Positions 1 through 9,154 are shown, numbered from the stretch's first letter. The stretch is 46,439 bases of DNA from Lachnospiraceae bacterium (GCA_022510625.1 JAFLTD010000010.1:1-46439); one strand, 5' to 3'. Made by a program: numbers and translations. Notes: generated by a model from the letters alone, not told the origin.

Positions 1-237
1 ATTGGAATAAAAGCATGGATTTTCTGAAACTTAGAAATTAGAAAGTACTTGACAAGCGAACTGTTTATTCCGAATGTGTTCGCTTTTTCGTAAGAAAATA
101 TGCTTTTCTGAATTATAACATGATTTTATCGAAATTGTAAACATATTTTTTAAGAAAAAAGATGGCAGTATGCAGAATAGTTATTTTTTTGATTTATAGA
201 AAAAAGTGTGCTTCAAGCAGGCAGAATAAAATCATAT
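1..237. other. AT-rich intergenic stretch, no gene seen
   Basis: I find no supported coding region here. The stretch is AT-rich and contains a perfect 8-bp inverted repeat, AAGCGAAC at 54-61 and GTTCGCTT at 78-85, followed on the plus strand by a short T-run. It could be a weak terminator for something outside the window or an operator for a minus-strand gene to the left. A TTGACA hexamer at 49-54 has no good -10 partner. Confidence 0.5.
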
Positions 238-265
238 AAAAAGGTTGCCCGATGGACAACCTTTT
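238..265 (-). terminator. Rho-independent terminator of the ABC repressor-transporter operon
   Basis: On the minus strand, AAAAGGTTG and CAACCTTTT form a 9-bp perfect stem with a 9-nt loop, closed by a T-run. It starts about 24 bases after the stop codon of the permease gene, so it ends that two-gene operon. Confidence 0.85.
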
Positions 266-288
266 CCGTGCATTCATAACGCTGATTT

Positions 289-2898
289 TCAGCCCTTCCT
301 ATCCCCGACATCAGTCCTTCTGTTGGGATAAATCATGGACAACGCGGCTATGATCAGCGCGAGCACAACTCCCGGCAGGAGCACTATATCGGGCTTAATG
401 TAGGGAAGACTTTCGGAAGCTTTCCACAACGCTGCGACACTGATCATATGTCCAAGCAGATACCCCGGAACGACCGCCCACAATACCGTGTAGAGGTTTT
501 CCAATCGAAGCACCTTAAGTAAAAGCCTCTTCATCATACCGATTGCCTGCAAAATCGAGAACTCTTCCTTCCGCTCGGCAATGCTGCTGACCGTGCTGTT
601 TAAGAAATTTACCATTGCCATCACGCCCACCAGAACCGCCAACCCGTTGCCTATTAAGCCGATTTCCATGGCAAATCGTTCCAAAGCATCCTTATATATG
701 CCTTTGGAGCGGCAAGATACGACATCTTCTCCGCCCATTCTTTCTAAACATGCCCGTACTTTCGGTTCCACTCTCACAAGCGTGTCTGCATCGGGCGCAT
801 TCATTGTCACCATGAACAGCTCCGGCTGTTTCCAAAAGCTATCCATAAGCTGTGGGGGAAGAATATATTCAAATCCGCTTGTATGCTTGTCTCCCCATGC
901 CATCTGATTCTGATAGGTGTCACTGACCACCGCCAGCACCGTATACTCTTTCGTGCGCAGGGAATCATATAAAATATATCTTCCGTTCTCATCCTGTGTC
1001 TTGTCTATGCCCTCCGGGAACTCATCATACAGCCTCACCACATCGCCGGCATGATAGTAAGTGTCCCCATAGCCATCAAGGGCAACCGCCAGCACATACT
1101 CGCCGGACTCATATTTCTCCCTGTCGATTGCTCCCTCGAAGACTTCAAATGCCGAAATCCGCTCATAATCATAGAAGCGGTAACTCTGTTGCACCAAGAT
1201 AGGTTTCCCTGTTTCCCTGTACGCCTGCGCCCGCGGCATAAGGAACTCTTTTACTGTGCTGTCTTCTTTCAGCCCTTCCTGATAATCGACATTGTCCAGC
1301 ACAATTTTGCAGTATTTTTCAGCATCCTCATCATACAGAAAAGAATATGTACCCAGGTTATAATGATAGACTGTTTCCATCCCTTCCGAAACCTTCTCCA
1401 GTTCCGCGCGCAGCTCTCCCGGAATTTCCTGCACATCTCCCATCCCACTACTTTCCATGAAACGCAATGCCTGATCGGTGGCTATCTCAATATCCGCAAA
1501 AAGATTGAACTGCGCAATCAAAGCGTCTGCATTCAGACTGTGTATGATATTCATGGTCGTCACAAAAACCAGCATAACAATGCTCACGGATGTGACCACA
1601 AGCGCTGTCTTTTTCCTGCGTTTTCTGATATTCTTTCCGGCAAATCGTCCCGGCGTAAACCGCACACTGTGCACCCTGTCGTTTTTCTCTCTATGGCTGT
1701 CCGTGAAACCGACCGTATGGATCGGCGGCGTCTTCGACAGGATACGCATAGGCTTATCGGTACCGATATAAACCACGATGAAGGACAGCGCCGCCGCATA
1801 CAGAAAATATACAGGCTTTAGCATAAGTGTCGCTTTTCCTTCCAGCCCCACATAGGATGCCGTCACCGGCATCAGCATATAGCCGAAGATAACCCCAATC
1901 AGACACCCTATAGGAAGTCCTGTCAAATACTGCCTGAGGGCATGACGGCGCAAAATACTCTTAATCTGCTTCTCCGTTACGCCGATCAGCTTAAGCTGTC
2001 CGTACTGCACTACATTTTTGACACCGGAAATATAGTAGATCGTATAGACCATCAGTCCGGCACAAACCATGGTGATCGAGATCAATCCGCCAAGCAACAC
2101 CTTCGCTCCCGCACTCAGCTTATCACCAGCCGTCGGATTGATCACTGCGGCCGTCTCATACTTCTGTGGTCCTAACCCATGCGCCTCAAACTCCCGAGAG
2201 ATTAACCCTTGCAGAATGTTCACCAGCTCCTCGCCGGTATATTTCCCATTCTCAAAGCGGCAGTATGTTTGCAGCCTGGAACCGCTTTGATCACTCATGA
2301 AAAACTCTTCGGATACATATACCCTTGCTTCATCCAGTGCATCATTGGCGGTGCAGATTCCGCTGACCACCGCATCCTGCTCCACTTCCTGCTCCACCGT
2401 TGTCAGCTTGATAGGAATCACGTCCCCTACATGGACATCCCCGCCATGGCTTTCAATAAAATGTTCGTCTACCGCAATCTCGCCATCCTTCTGCGGCCAT
2501 CTTCCCTCAATCACCTCATTGAAATTCCAACCGGCAGTCTTTTCATCGGTATAAAGGAGTACATTTCCGGTCTTCTCCGTCCTGTCCGTCTCATAAAACC
2601 CCATATACACCGCATATGTTACCTCATCAAAACAGCCGCTGTCCCGTAACAGATCCGACCAGTGCACGGTTGAAATCGTATAGACGCCTTCCGCCTGCGA
2701 GCCGAACACCATCTGCTGACTTTGCCTCGTCAATGCCGTGATGGACATGATTGTGGAAAACACTGCCACAACCAGCATCGCCGACAATGCGATTGCTGTA
2801 ATCGCCGTGACGTTTCTTCTTTGATCCGAATGATACAGCTTGGAAGACAGATTGCTAAGCATTCTGTTTGACACTTTCGTTTTCCTAGACATACTCAT
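289..2898 (-). CDS. FtsX-like ABC transporter permease, tandem (MacB/LolC-type)
   Basis: This 869-residue protein is a membrane permease. Predicted membrane segments are near residues 30-53, 264-290, 325-349, 362-380, 430-452, 749-770, 805-825 and 840-858. Two large extracytoplasmic domains (about 55-260 and 455-745) separate them. The pattern is two FtsX units in one chain: one segment, an exported domain, three segments, repeated. After each exported domain a conserved segment leads into a cytoplasmic loop such as QLKLIGVTEKQ (301-311) and SILQAIGMM, typical of FtsX permeases. The start overlaps the stop of the ATPase gene by four bases (ATGA), with GGAGG just before it, so the two are translationally coupled. 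Such permeases usually move lipids, peptides or antibiotics outward or act as sensors. The substrate cannot be told from sequence. Confidence 0.85.
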   Translation of the reverse strand: MSMSRKTKVSNRMLSNLSSKLYHSDQRRNVTAITAIALSAMLVVAVFSTIMSITALTRQSQQMVFGSQAEGVYTISTVHWSDLLRDSGCFDEVTYAVYMGFYETDRTEKTGNVLLYTDEKTAGWNFNEVIEGRWPQKDGEIAVDEHFIESHGGDVHVGDVIPIKLTTVEQEVEQDAVVSGICTANDALDEARVYVSEEFFMSDQSGSRLQTYCRFENGKYTGEELVNILQGLISREFEAHGLGPQKYETAAVINPTAGDKLSAGAKVLLGGLISITMVCAGLMVYTIYYISGVKNVVQYGQLKLIGVTEKQIKSILRRHALRQYLTGLPIGCLIGVIFGYMLMPVTASYVGLEGKATLMLKPVYFLYAAALSFIVVYIGTDKPMRILSKTPPIHTVGFTDSHREKNDRVHSVRFTPGRFAGKNIRKRRKKTALVVTSVSIVMLVFVTTMNIIHSLNADALIAQFNLFADIEIATDQALRFMESSGMGDVQEIPGELRAELEKVSEGMETVYHYNLGTYSFLYDEDAEKYCKIVLDNVDYQEGLKEDSTVKEFLMPRAQAYRETGKPILVQQSYRFYDYERISAFEVFEGAIDREKYESGEYVLAVALDGYGDTYYHAGDVVRLYDEFPEGIDKTQDENGRYILYDSLRTKEYTVLAVVSDTYQNQMAWGDKHTSGFEYILPPQLMDSFWKQPELFMVTMNAPDADTLVRVEPKVRACLERMGGEDVVSCRSKGIYKDALERFAMEIGLIGNGLAVLVGVMAMVNFLNSTVSSIAERKEEFSILQAIGMMKRLLLKVLRLENLYTVLWAVVPGYLLGHMISVAALWKASESLPYIKPDIVLLPGVVLALIIAALSMIYPNRRTDVGDRKG

Positions 2899-3926
2899 CT
2901 CTCCTCCAATCTTCCGTCTTTCATGTGCAGAATCCGGTCACATTCCCCGATAAGCGCCTCGTTATGAGTAATCATAATAACAGTCTGCCCGAAATCCCTG
3001 ACCGCCCGCTTTAAGAGTTCCATCACATCCTCTGCGGAAGATGAATCTAAGTTCCCCGTGGGTTCATCCGCCAGAATAATGGCAGGCGTGGAAATCAGCG
3101 CACGGGCTATGGCTACTCTCTGCTGTTGACCGCCGGACAACTCCGAAGGCAGTCTATGCTCCAGTCCCGTAAGTCCCAGAGCATCCATAATTCTGCCAAG
3201 CAGTTCTCTATCCTCCAGATTTCCGCCCATCTGGACAGGCAGAACAATATTTTCATACACGGACATGACGGAAATCAGGTTATAGTTCTGGAAAACGAAT
3301 CCGATTCTCTTCCTGCGAAATTCCGTCAATTCGTCGCTTGCCAGCTTGCCGATATCGATACCCTCCACATATATATCACCGGATGTAGGTTTATCCAGTC
3401 CGCCGCACACATTTAAGAAAGTACTTTTGCCGCTTCCCGATGCGCCCACCACCGCCACAAACTCTCCCTTGCTGATCCGTGCATTCACATGGTATAGGGC
3501 ATTCACCACATTTGGTCCCTCTCCGTACTGCCTGCATACGTCCACCAATTTAACGATGCTTCCGTCCTGATTTCTTCTTTCCGAATCGATTGCGTCAGCA
3601 TCTTGTCCGGCTCCCCTGCTTGCCTTCGTAAAAGCCGCTACGAAATTACCGATTTTCCCATCATACATATGATTGATTGCCTCATTCATCTGCATATAGT
3701 TGTATTGCTCTCTGCCGTATACAGCCTCAACCATCCTGTTTTCTCTTTTTACCAGGCCCTTTTCCTCCAGTCTCGACAGGAAAGTATTTAGCGTCTGCCT
3801 TTTCCACTCCTTGCCGTCCTCCTGAAAAAGTGCAAGAAGTCGGGACTGCTTGACACATTCATTCAGATCCCACAGCTTCTCCATCACTTCCAGTTCGGTA
3901 TCAGTAATATTGTAAATGTTTCTCAT
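2895..3926 (-). CDS. BlaI/MecI-type repressor domain fused to ABC transporter ATPase
   Basis: One uninterrupted 343-residue frame joins two families. Residues 1 to about 100 match BlaI/MecI/CopY winged-helix repressors: an opening ITDTELEVMEKLW, a recognition region near WKRQTLNTFLSRLEEKGLV, a wing, and the start of the dimerisation helix (GKIGNFVAAF). A linker follows at about 100-125. A complete MacB/LolD-type ATPase comes next: Walker A GASGSGKS at 161-168, Q-loop near FVFQNYNLI, signature LSGGQ at 263-267, Walker B with catalytic E288, and H-loop H321. All ATPase residues look functional. BlaI proteins normally work as separate repressors released by a BlaR1 protease, and none is present here. 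The gene starts an operon with the FtsX-like permease and sits behind a strong promoter with an operator-like repeat. I infer self-repression; a link between ATP state and DNA binding is speculation. Confidence 0.88.
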   Translation of the reverse strand: MRNIYNITDTELEVMEKLWDLNECVKQSRLLALFQEDGKEWKRQTLNTFLSRLEEKGLVKRENRMVEAVYGREQYNYMQMNEAINHMYDGKIGNFVAAFTKASRGAGQDADAIDSERRNQDGSIVKLVDVCRQYGEGPNVVNALYHVNARISKGEFVAVVGASGSGKSTFLNVCGGLDKPTSGDIYVEGIDIGKLASDELTEFRRKRIGFVFQNYNLISVMSVYENIVLPVQMGGNLEDRELLGRIMDALGLTGLEHRLPSELSGGQQQRVAIARALISTPAIILADEPTGNLDSSSAEDVMELLKRAVRDFGQTVIMITHNEALIGECDRILHMKDGRLEER

Positions 3927-3949
3927 GATATTTCTCCGCGTTCCAATTT

Positions 3950-4001
3950 GACTATATTTTGTAGTCGTTTTTATTATAAAGATTCACTTACTGTTTGTCA
4001 A
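3950..4001 (-). promoter_or_regulatory. Perfect sigma-A promoter with BlaI-like operator at +1
   Basis: Reading the minus strand, TTGACA lies at 4001-3996 and TATAAT at 3978-3973, with exactly 17 bases between them. Both hexamers match consensus perfectly. The expected start point, near 3966, falls on the inverted repeat GACTATATTTTGTAGTC (3950-3966), with GACTA and TAGTC as arms. Its ACTACA...TAGT pattern resembles BlaI/MecI/CopY operators. The repeat lies about 24 bases before the start codon of the fused repressor-ATPase, so autorepression is the simplest reading. Confidence 0.75.
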
Positions 4002-4007
4002 TAAAAG

Positions 4008-4044
4008 AAACGACCGGTTCGACGCTATGTCGAATCGATCGTTT
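4008..4044 (-). terminator. Terminator after the GH43 gene
   Basis: Sixteen-base arms, at 4008-4023 and 4029-4044, pair at 14 positions around a five-base loop. On the minus strand they are followed by TTTCTTTTATT. The hairpin lies 18 bases past the GH43 stop codon and just upstream of the promoter of the repressor-ATPase gene, so it insulates the two units. Confidence 0.75.
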
Positions 4045-4062
4045 ATCTGAGGTCTCCATCCG

Positions 4063-5382
4063 CTACTTCTTAAATATGAAGGAAATCATATCAAACAGAT
4101 TTCTATGTTCGAAACTTTCCTTAAACCAACCTTCATAATCATGTTCTACCTTAAAATATACCGCATGTCTCCCCGTCACATTTTCTATCCGCGCTGTATA
4201 TTCTCCATCATGCATATGTACTTTGCACATACCTATTTCACGTCCATTTTCATAATCATCCAATAAAATATGAATGACGGAATGGCATCCTGCTCCCACC
4301 ACTCGAACGGAAAATTCCATATTACCATCCGAATAGTCATCCCCGAAATCAAAATATTTATATCCGATTACAGAACCTGAATAAATATTTGTTATCGGTC
4401 TTGTATACGCATCTTTTTCCGTAATAATACAACCGCCCTTCAAAACACACGCCAGTTCCGCCGGAATAATACCATATGGATTTAAGGACTCTTCAAATCC
4501 AAGGGATGTCATTTCAACAGTAGGAATCGTTCCATCCGGAAGAATCTCAATCTTTTCCACACAGGCTCTTCTGGATGTAATTGTTCCATTCGTCATACGA
4601 TGATAAAATACATACCACTGCCCATTAATACAGCAGATAGAACCATGGTTATTTCCTGCCGGATAATCTACACCATTATCAATGATATATCCTTTACGCT
4701 CAAAAGGCCCTGTCGGCGAATCGGAAATTGCATATGCCAACCGATTTCCCTTTCTTGGCGAGTAAATCAAGTAATATCGTCCATTTACTTTTCTTGGCGA
4801 ACTGGCTTCGAAGAAATCATCATCTCCCGTTCCGGGCAAAATCACATCCTCAATATAAGAACCTTTTTTTATTTCTACCATATTTTCCGGATTGATCTCT
4901 CCCATATGTGATTTTTCGTATCCATAATAAATATACACACGGCCATCATCGTCTACCAGAACGCCCGCGTCGTTAAAAACGCCTTCATCACCGCCATCCG
5001 CTTCTTCATATATGTAGCGGGAAATCAGCCTAAATGGTCCTTCCGGGTGTTCGCTGACACCGACACAGCCCTTAGCCCAGAGAATATAGGCATATAAATA
5101 GTATTTTCCATCCTTCTCAACGACATCCGGAGCATACAGCTCGTGGTCAGTCCAGTCCGTATCCGATGCATGTTCCTCATCCGGTCTCGTATGGAAACTG
5201 TGTCCGTGACAAATCCAGTTATTCAAGTCCTTCAAAGATGCCGACCAGACTTTCAGTTTATAATCACAAAACATGTCACTCCCTACTCGATCATGAGAAC
5301 CATACAGATATACTCTGTCCCCGAACACCCTCGGTTCCCCATCCGGTATATACTCCCATAAAGGTAAAATTGGGTTAGGCAT
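4063..5382 (-). CDS. Glycoside hydrolase family 43 enzyme with C-terminal beta-sandwich domain
   Basis: A 439-residue intracellular GH43 enzyme, probably a beta-xylosidase or alpha-L-arabinofuranosidase acting on hemicellulose oligosaccharides. The five-bladed propeller fills residues 1 to about 305. The three expected acids are visible: base D14 (YIPDGEPRV), pKa-tuning D138 (FNDAGVLVDDDG) and acid E192 (FFEASSPRKVNG), plus the active-site NNHGS histidine. Residues of about 315-437 form a CBM6-like accessory domain. There is no signal peptide. I place the start at the ATG at 5382, which has AGGAG eight bases upstream. The alternative GTG six bases earlier lies only two bases from that site. 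The gene follows the ABC exporter pair by about 50 bases with no clear terminator between, so it may be co-transcribed. Substrate specificity is not decided. Confidence 0.88.
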   Translation of the reverse strand: MPNPILPLWEYIPDGEPRVFGDRVYLYGSHDRVGSDMFCDYKLKVWSASLKDLNNWICHGHSFHTRPDEEHASDTDWTDHELYAPDVVEKDGKYYLYAYILWAKGCVGVSEHPEGPFRLISRYIYEEADGGDEGVFNDAGVLVDDDGRVYIYYGYEKSHMGEINPENMVEIKKGSYIEDVILPGTGDDDFFEASSPRKVNGRYYLIYSPRKGNRLAYAISDSPTGPFERKGYIIDNGVDYPAGNNHGSICCINGQWYVFYHRMTNGTITSRRACVEKIEILPDGTIPTVEMTSLGFEESLNPYGIIPAELACVLKGGCIITEKDAYTRPITNIYSGSVIGYKYFDFGDDYSDGNMEFSVRVVGAGCHSVIHILLDDYENGREIGMCKVHMHDGEYTARIENVTGRHAVYFKVEHDYEGWFKESFEHRNLFDMISFIFKK

Positions 5383-5434
5383 ACTCACTTCTCCTTATTA
5401 TTATACAAATCATGTCAATGCAGATTACAGACTC

Positions 5435-7336
5435 TTAGGTCGCAATCGCGTTGCCCGTATACAGCTGATAGTACTTGCCTTTCTCCTCCAGAAGCTGATC
5501 GTGCGTACCACGCTCAATGATACGCCCCTGCTCCAATACCATGATACAGTCGGAGTTCATGACAGTGGAGAGTCTGTGCGCGATCACGAAGGTCGTTCTG
5601 CCCTTCATCAGCTTATCCATGCCGTCCTGCACGATGCGCTCCGTACGGGTATCGATGGAACTGGTTGCCTCATCCAGAATCAGCACCGGCGGATCGGCAA
5701 TCGCCGCACGTGCGATCGCAAGCAGCTGTCTCTGACCTTGACTTAAGTTCGCGCCGTCACCTGTAAGCACGGTGTCATACCCCTCAGGCAGAAGCCTGAT
5801 AAAACCGTCCGCATTGGCTAACTTCGCCGCTGCGATCACTTCTTCATCGGTGGCATCCAGCTTACCATAACGTATGTTATCCATGACTGTTCCCGTAAAG
5901 AGGTGTGTATCCTGCAGCACGATGCCGAGCGAACGACGCAGATCCGCTTTCTTAATCTTATTCACATTGATACCGTCATATCTGATCTTGCCGTCCTGTA
6001 TATCGTAGAAGCGGTTGATCAGATTCGTAATCGTAGTTTTGCCCGCACCGGTGGAGCCGACAAACGCGATTTTCTGTCCAGGTTGTGCGTAGAGTTTCAC
6101 ATCGTGCAGTACCATCTTCTCATCGTTATAGCCGAAGTCCACGCCGTCAAACACCACGTCTCCTTTTAATTCCACATAGTCCACGGAGTGATTCGCCTGA
6201 TGCTCATGCCGCCACGCCCATCGTCCGGTACGCGCTTCACTCTCTATCAGCCTGCCGTCCTCTTCCCTGACATTGACCAGCGTCACATAACCGTCGTCGG
6301 TCTCGGACATTTCATCCATCATCCGGAACACACGATCCGCTCCGGCCAGTGCCATGACAATGGAATTGAACTGTTGACTCACTTGGTTAATTGGCATGTT
6401 AAAGCTCTTGTTAAAGGTTAAGAAGCTTGCCAGCGCACCCAGTGTCAGACCGGAAATACCGGAGAGTGCAAGTACACCTCCGACGATTGCACAGACCACA
6501 TAGCTTACGTTACCGAGCTGCGCATTGACCGGACCTACGATATTGACCAGATAGTTTGCCCTGTCCGCACTGTGGTACAGATTGTCGTTGAGCTCATTGA
6601 ACTGCTTAATATTTTCTTCCTCATGGCAGAAGACCTTAACTACCTTCTGCCCGTTCATCATCTCTTCAATAAATCCGTTGACTTTGCCCAGATCCTGCTG
6701 CTGCTGCAGGAAATACTTGCCGCTAAGCCCCGCCGTCTTCTTGGTCACCATCAACATGAGCACTACCATCACCAGTGTCACCATCGTAAGGGGTATGCTC
6801 AAAATCAACATACTGATAAACACACTGACGATCGTGATTGCACTGTTGAATACCTGCGGCATACTCTGACTGATCATCTGTCTTAATGTATCCGTATCAT
6901 TGGTGTAGGTTGACATAACATCGCCGTGGGCATGTGTGTCAAAATATTTAATCGGCAGTGTCTCCATATGGGAGAACAGATCATCACGCACATTCCTAAG
7001 CGTTCCCTGTGTCACGTTGATCATGATACGGTTATAAATATAAGACGAGGCAACACCGATGGCGTAAAATCCCGCCACTCTCAAAATCGCCATTGCAAGC
7101 GGGTGATAGTCCGGAATATCCGTCGTCAACATCGGCGCGATATAGTCGTCAATCAGGCTCTGAATGAACATTGTTCCCTGCACATTCGCCAGAACACTGA
7201 CAAAGATCAGAATCGCAACAATGACAAGATGCAGTCCGTAGTTCTTAGCCACGTATTTGATCAATCTCTTGAAAACCTGCCCCGGATTCTCTATTTTCTT
7301 TCCTCTCGGCATTCTTCTTCCCATCGGTCCCGGCAT
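5435..7336 (-). CDS. ABC exporter half-transporter, canonical-site subunit
   Basis: This 633-residue half-transporter has a six-helix membrane domain (about residues 35-335) and a C-terminal nucleotide-binding domain. Walker A is GSTGAGKT (427-434), signature LSQGQ (531-535), Walker B carries the catalytic E556, and the H-loop has H587. Its Walker B Glu and switch His are intact, unlike those of its partner. A stretch of about 40 residues rich in charge and Trp (about 352-392) links the two domains. The start codon overlaps the stop of the preceding half-transporter by one base (TAATG), so the two are made together and very likely form a heterodimer of the BmrCD/LmrCD/TM287-288 kind. These export drugs or lipids; the actual cargo is unknown. 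Confidence 0.92.
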   Translation of the reverse strand: MPGPMGRRMPRGKKIENPGQVFKRLIKYVAKNYGLHLVIVAILIFVSVLANVQGTMFIQSLIDDYIAPMLTTDIPDYHPLAMAILRVAGFYAIGVASSYIYNRIMINVTQGTLRNVRDDLFSHMETLPIKYFDTHAHGDVMSTYTNDTDTLRQMISQSMPQVFNSAITIVSVFISMLILSIPLTMVTLVMVVLMLMVTKKTAGLSGKYFLQQQQDLGKVNGFIEEMMNGQKVVKVFCHEEENIKQFNELNDNLYHSADRANYLVNIVGPVNAQLGNVSYVVCAIVGGVLALSGISGLTLGALASFLTFNKSFNMPINQVSQQFNSIVMALAGADRVFRMMDEMSETDDGYVTLVNVREEDGRLIESEARTGRWAWRHEHQANHSVDYVELKGDVVFDGVDFGYNDEKMVLHDVKLYAQPGQKIAFVGSTGAGKTTITNLINRFYDIQDGKIRYDGINVNKIKKADLRRSLGIVLQDTHLFTGTVMDNIRYGKLDATDEEVIAAAKLANADGFIRLLPEGYDTVLTGDGANLSQGQRQLLAIARAAIADPPVLILDEATSSIDTRTERIVQDGMDKLMKGRTTFVIAHRLSTVMNSDCIMVLEQGRIIERGTHDQLLEEKGKYYQLYTGNAIAT

Positions 7337-9087
7337 TACTCTTCACCTGCCTTTTCGTCGAAATCCCCACCGCCACTGGTCTGGGATTCATATACCTCGC
7401 GGTATATCTCATTGTTCTCAAGCAGCTCCTCATGTGTCCCGAAACCGTCGATCCGGCCGTCCTCCATGACGATGATACGGTCCGCATTCTGCACGCTCGC
7501 CACGCGCTGTGCGATGATCAGCTTGGTCGTCTCCGGAATCTCCTGTGCAAAAGCCTTCCTGATTTTCGCGTCGGTAGCGGTATCCACAGCGCTTGTACTG
7601 TCATCTAAGATCAGCACCTTAGGCTTCTTCAAAAGCGCTCTTGCAATGCACAGACGCTGTTTCTGTCCGCCTGACACATTGGAACCTCCCTGTTCTATAT
7701 ATGTGTTATAGCCTTCCGGCATCTTCTCTATAAACTCATCCGCACACGCAAGGCGGCACGCACGCTTACACTCTTCCTCCGTGGCGTTCTCATTTCCCCA
7801 TCTTAAATTTTCCAGAATTGTACCCGAAAAAAGCACGTTCTTCTGCAGCACTACCGCAACCTGATTGCGCAGACTGTCCATATCGTACTCCCGCACATCT
7901 CTGCCGCCAACCATCACGGAACCCGAGGTCACATCGTAGAGACGGCTGATCAAATTGACCAAACTCGTCTTTGCACTGCCCGTACCGCCGAGAATTCCTA
8001 TCGTCTCACCGGCTTTGATCTTGAGATTAATATCATGGAGTACCGACTTATCACTGTCTACGTAATAGGAAAAGTCCACATGATTAAACTCGATCTCGCC
8101 GTTTGCCACCTCATAGACGGGATTCTCCGGATTGGACAGATCACTCTTCTCGGTCAACACCTCACTGACACGTCTTGCACTGGCAATACTCATGCTCATC
8201 ATGACAAATATCATGGAGACCATCATCAAACTCATCAGGATATTCATGCAGTAGGCCAATAGGCTCATCAATTCTCCGGTCTTTAGAACATCCTGGACAA
8301 TCAGTCTTGCACCGATCCAGCTGATCAACAGGATACAGCTGTAAACCGTAAACTGCATGACCGGCATATTCAGGACGACATTTTTCTCTGCCTTCTGAAA
8401 GATATCATAGATACCCTGACTTGCCTTCCGGAATTTGGTTGTCTCGTAATCCTCTCTCACGTATGCCTTGACAACGCGGATAGCGCTGACATTTTCCTGC
8501 ACTGAGGCATTCAGCTCATCATATTTCGGAAAGGCCATCTGGAAATATTTCATCGCCTTCCTGATAATAAAGGCGATCACAATCGCCAACAGGATTACCG
8601 CAATCAGATACACTGTCGCCAGCTGTGCATTGATAAAAAAGGCCATCGACATGGCGCATATCATACTGATCGGCGCACGGAAACACATGCGCAGAAGCAT
8701 CTGGTATGCCATCTGTATGTAAGTGACGTCGGTGGTCAGCCTCGTCACCAGACCCGCCGTACTGAACTTATCCAGATTGGAAAAGGAGAATGTCTGTATG
8801 TTTTCGAACATCGCCTGACGCAGATTCCTTGCAAATCCGGTGGAAGCCCTCGCACCGAACTTACCTCCCATGATACCGCAGAACAGTCCGAACAGAGCAG
8901 CCGCAATCATCATTGCGCCCACAATATAAATATGACGCATATTTCCCGCCTCTACACCGTTATCAATGATGGATGCCATTAAAAACGGGATCAGCGTCTC
9001 GGAGATGACCTCCAGAATCATAAAGATCGGCGTCAGAATAGATGCTTTCTTAAATTCCTTAATCTGTGCCGCTAACGTCTTGATCAT
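7336..9087 (-). CDS. ABC exporter half-transporter, degenerate-site subunit
   Basis: This 583-residue half-transporter has six membrane helices (about residues 15-300) and one nucleotide-binding domain. Walker A is GGTGSAKT (367-374, K373) and the signature is VSGGQ (471-475). The residue after the Walker B aspartate, normally the catalytic glutamate, is D496 (LILDDSTS), and the H-loop histidine is Q527 (IIAQRVAS). The same E-to-D and H-to-Q changes mark the TM287-type subunit of asymmetric exporters, where one ATP site is non-catalytic. Its partner, encoded next, supplies the intact Walker B and H-loop. The gene opens the operon. No regulator of the MarR kind is seen next to it. Confidence 0.92.
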   Translation of the reverse strand: MIKTLAAQIKEFKKASILTPIFMILEVISETLIPFLMASIIDNGVEAGNMRHIYIVGAMMIAAALFGLFCGIMGGKFGARASTGFARNLRQAMFENIQTFSFSNLDKFSTAGLVTRLTTDVTYIQMAYQMLLRMCFRAPISMICAMSMAFFINAQLATVYLIAVILLAIVIAFIIRKAMKYFQMAFPKYDELNASVQENVSAIRVVKAYVREDYETTKFRKASQGIYDIFQKAEKNVVLNMPVMQFTVYSCILLISWIGARLIVQDVLKTGELMSLLAYCMNILMSLMMVSMIFVMMSMSIASARRVSEVLTEKSDLSNPENPVYEVANGEIEFNHVDFSYYVDSDKSVLHDINLKIKAGETIGILGGTGSAKTSLVNLISRLYDVTSGSVMVGGRDVREYDMDSLRNQVAVVLQKNVLFSGTILENLRWGNENATEEECKRACRLACADEFIEKMPEGYNTYIEQGGSNVSGGQKQRLCIARALLKKPKVLILDDSTSAVDTATDAKIRKAFAQEIPETTKLIIAQRVASVQNADRIIVMEDGRIDGFGTHEELLENNEIYREVYESQTSGGGDFDEKAGEE

Positions 9088-9125
9088 ATAATATCCCTGC
9101 TCTCTCTATATAATCATCAGCATTT

Positions 9126-9154
9126 ATCATTAATCAAATAAATTATAATGTCAA
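9126..9154 (-). promoter_or_regulatory. Possible promoter of the ABC exporter operon
   Basis: On the minus strand TTGACA (9154-9149) is followed after 17 bases by AATGAT (9131-9126), a 4/6 match to TATAAT. Arms ATTTAT and ATAAAT surround the -10 area and could be an operator. The region between addA and the exporter (9088-9230) holds no gene and no convincing terminator. Confidence 0.4.

Noticed and set aside
49-88. LexA/SOS-box-like sequence with GAAC and GTTC halves
   Set aside because: The halves are 16 bases apart rather than four, and the closer CGAAT/GTTCG pair has only two bases between. No matching gene is visible.
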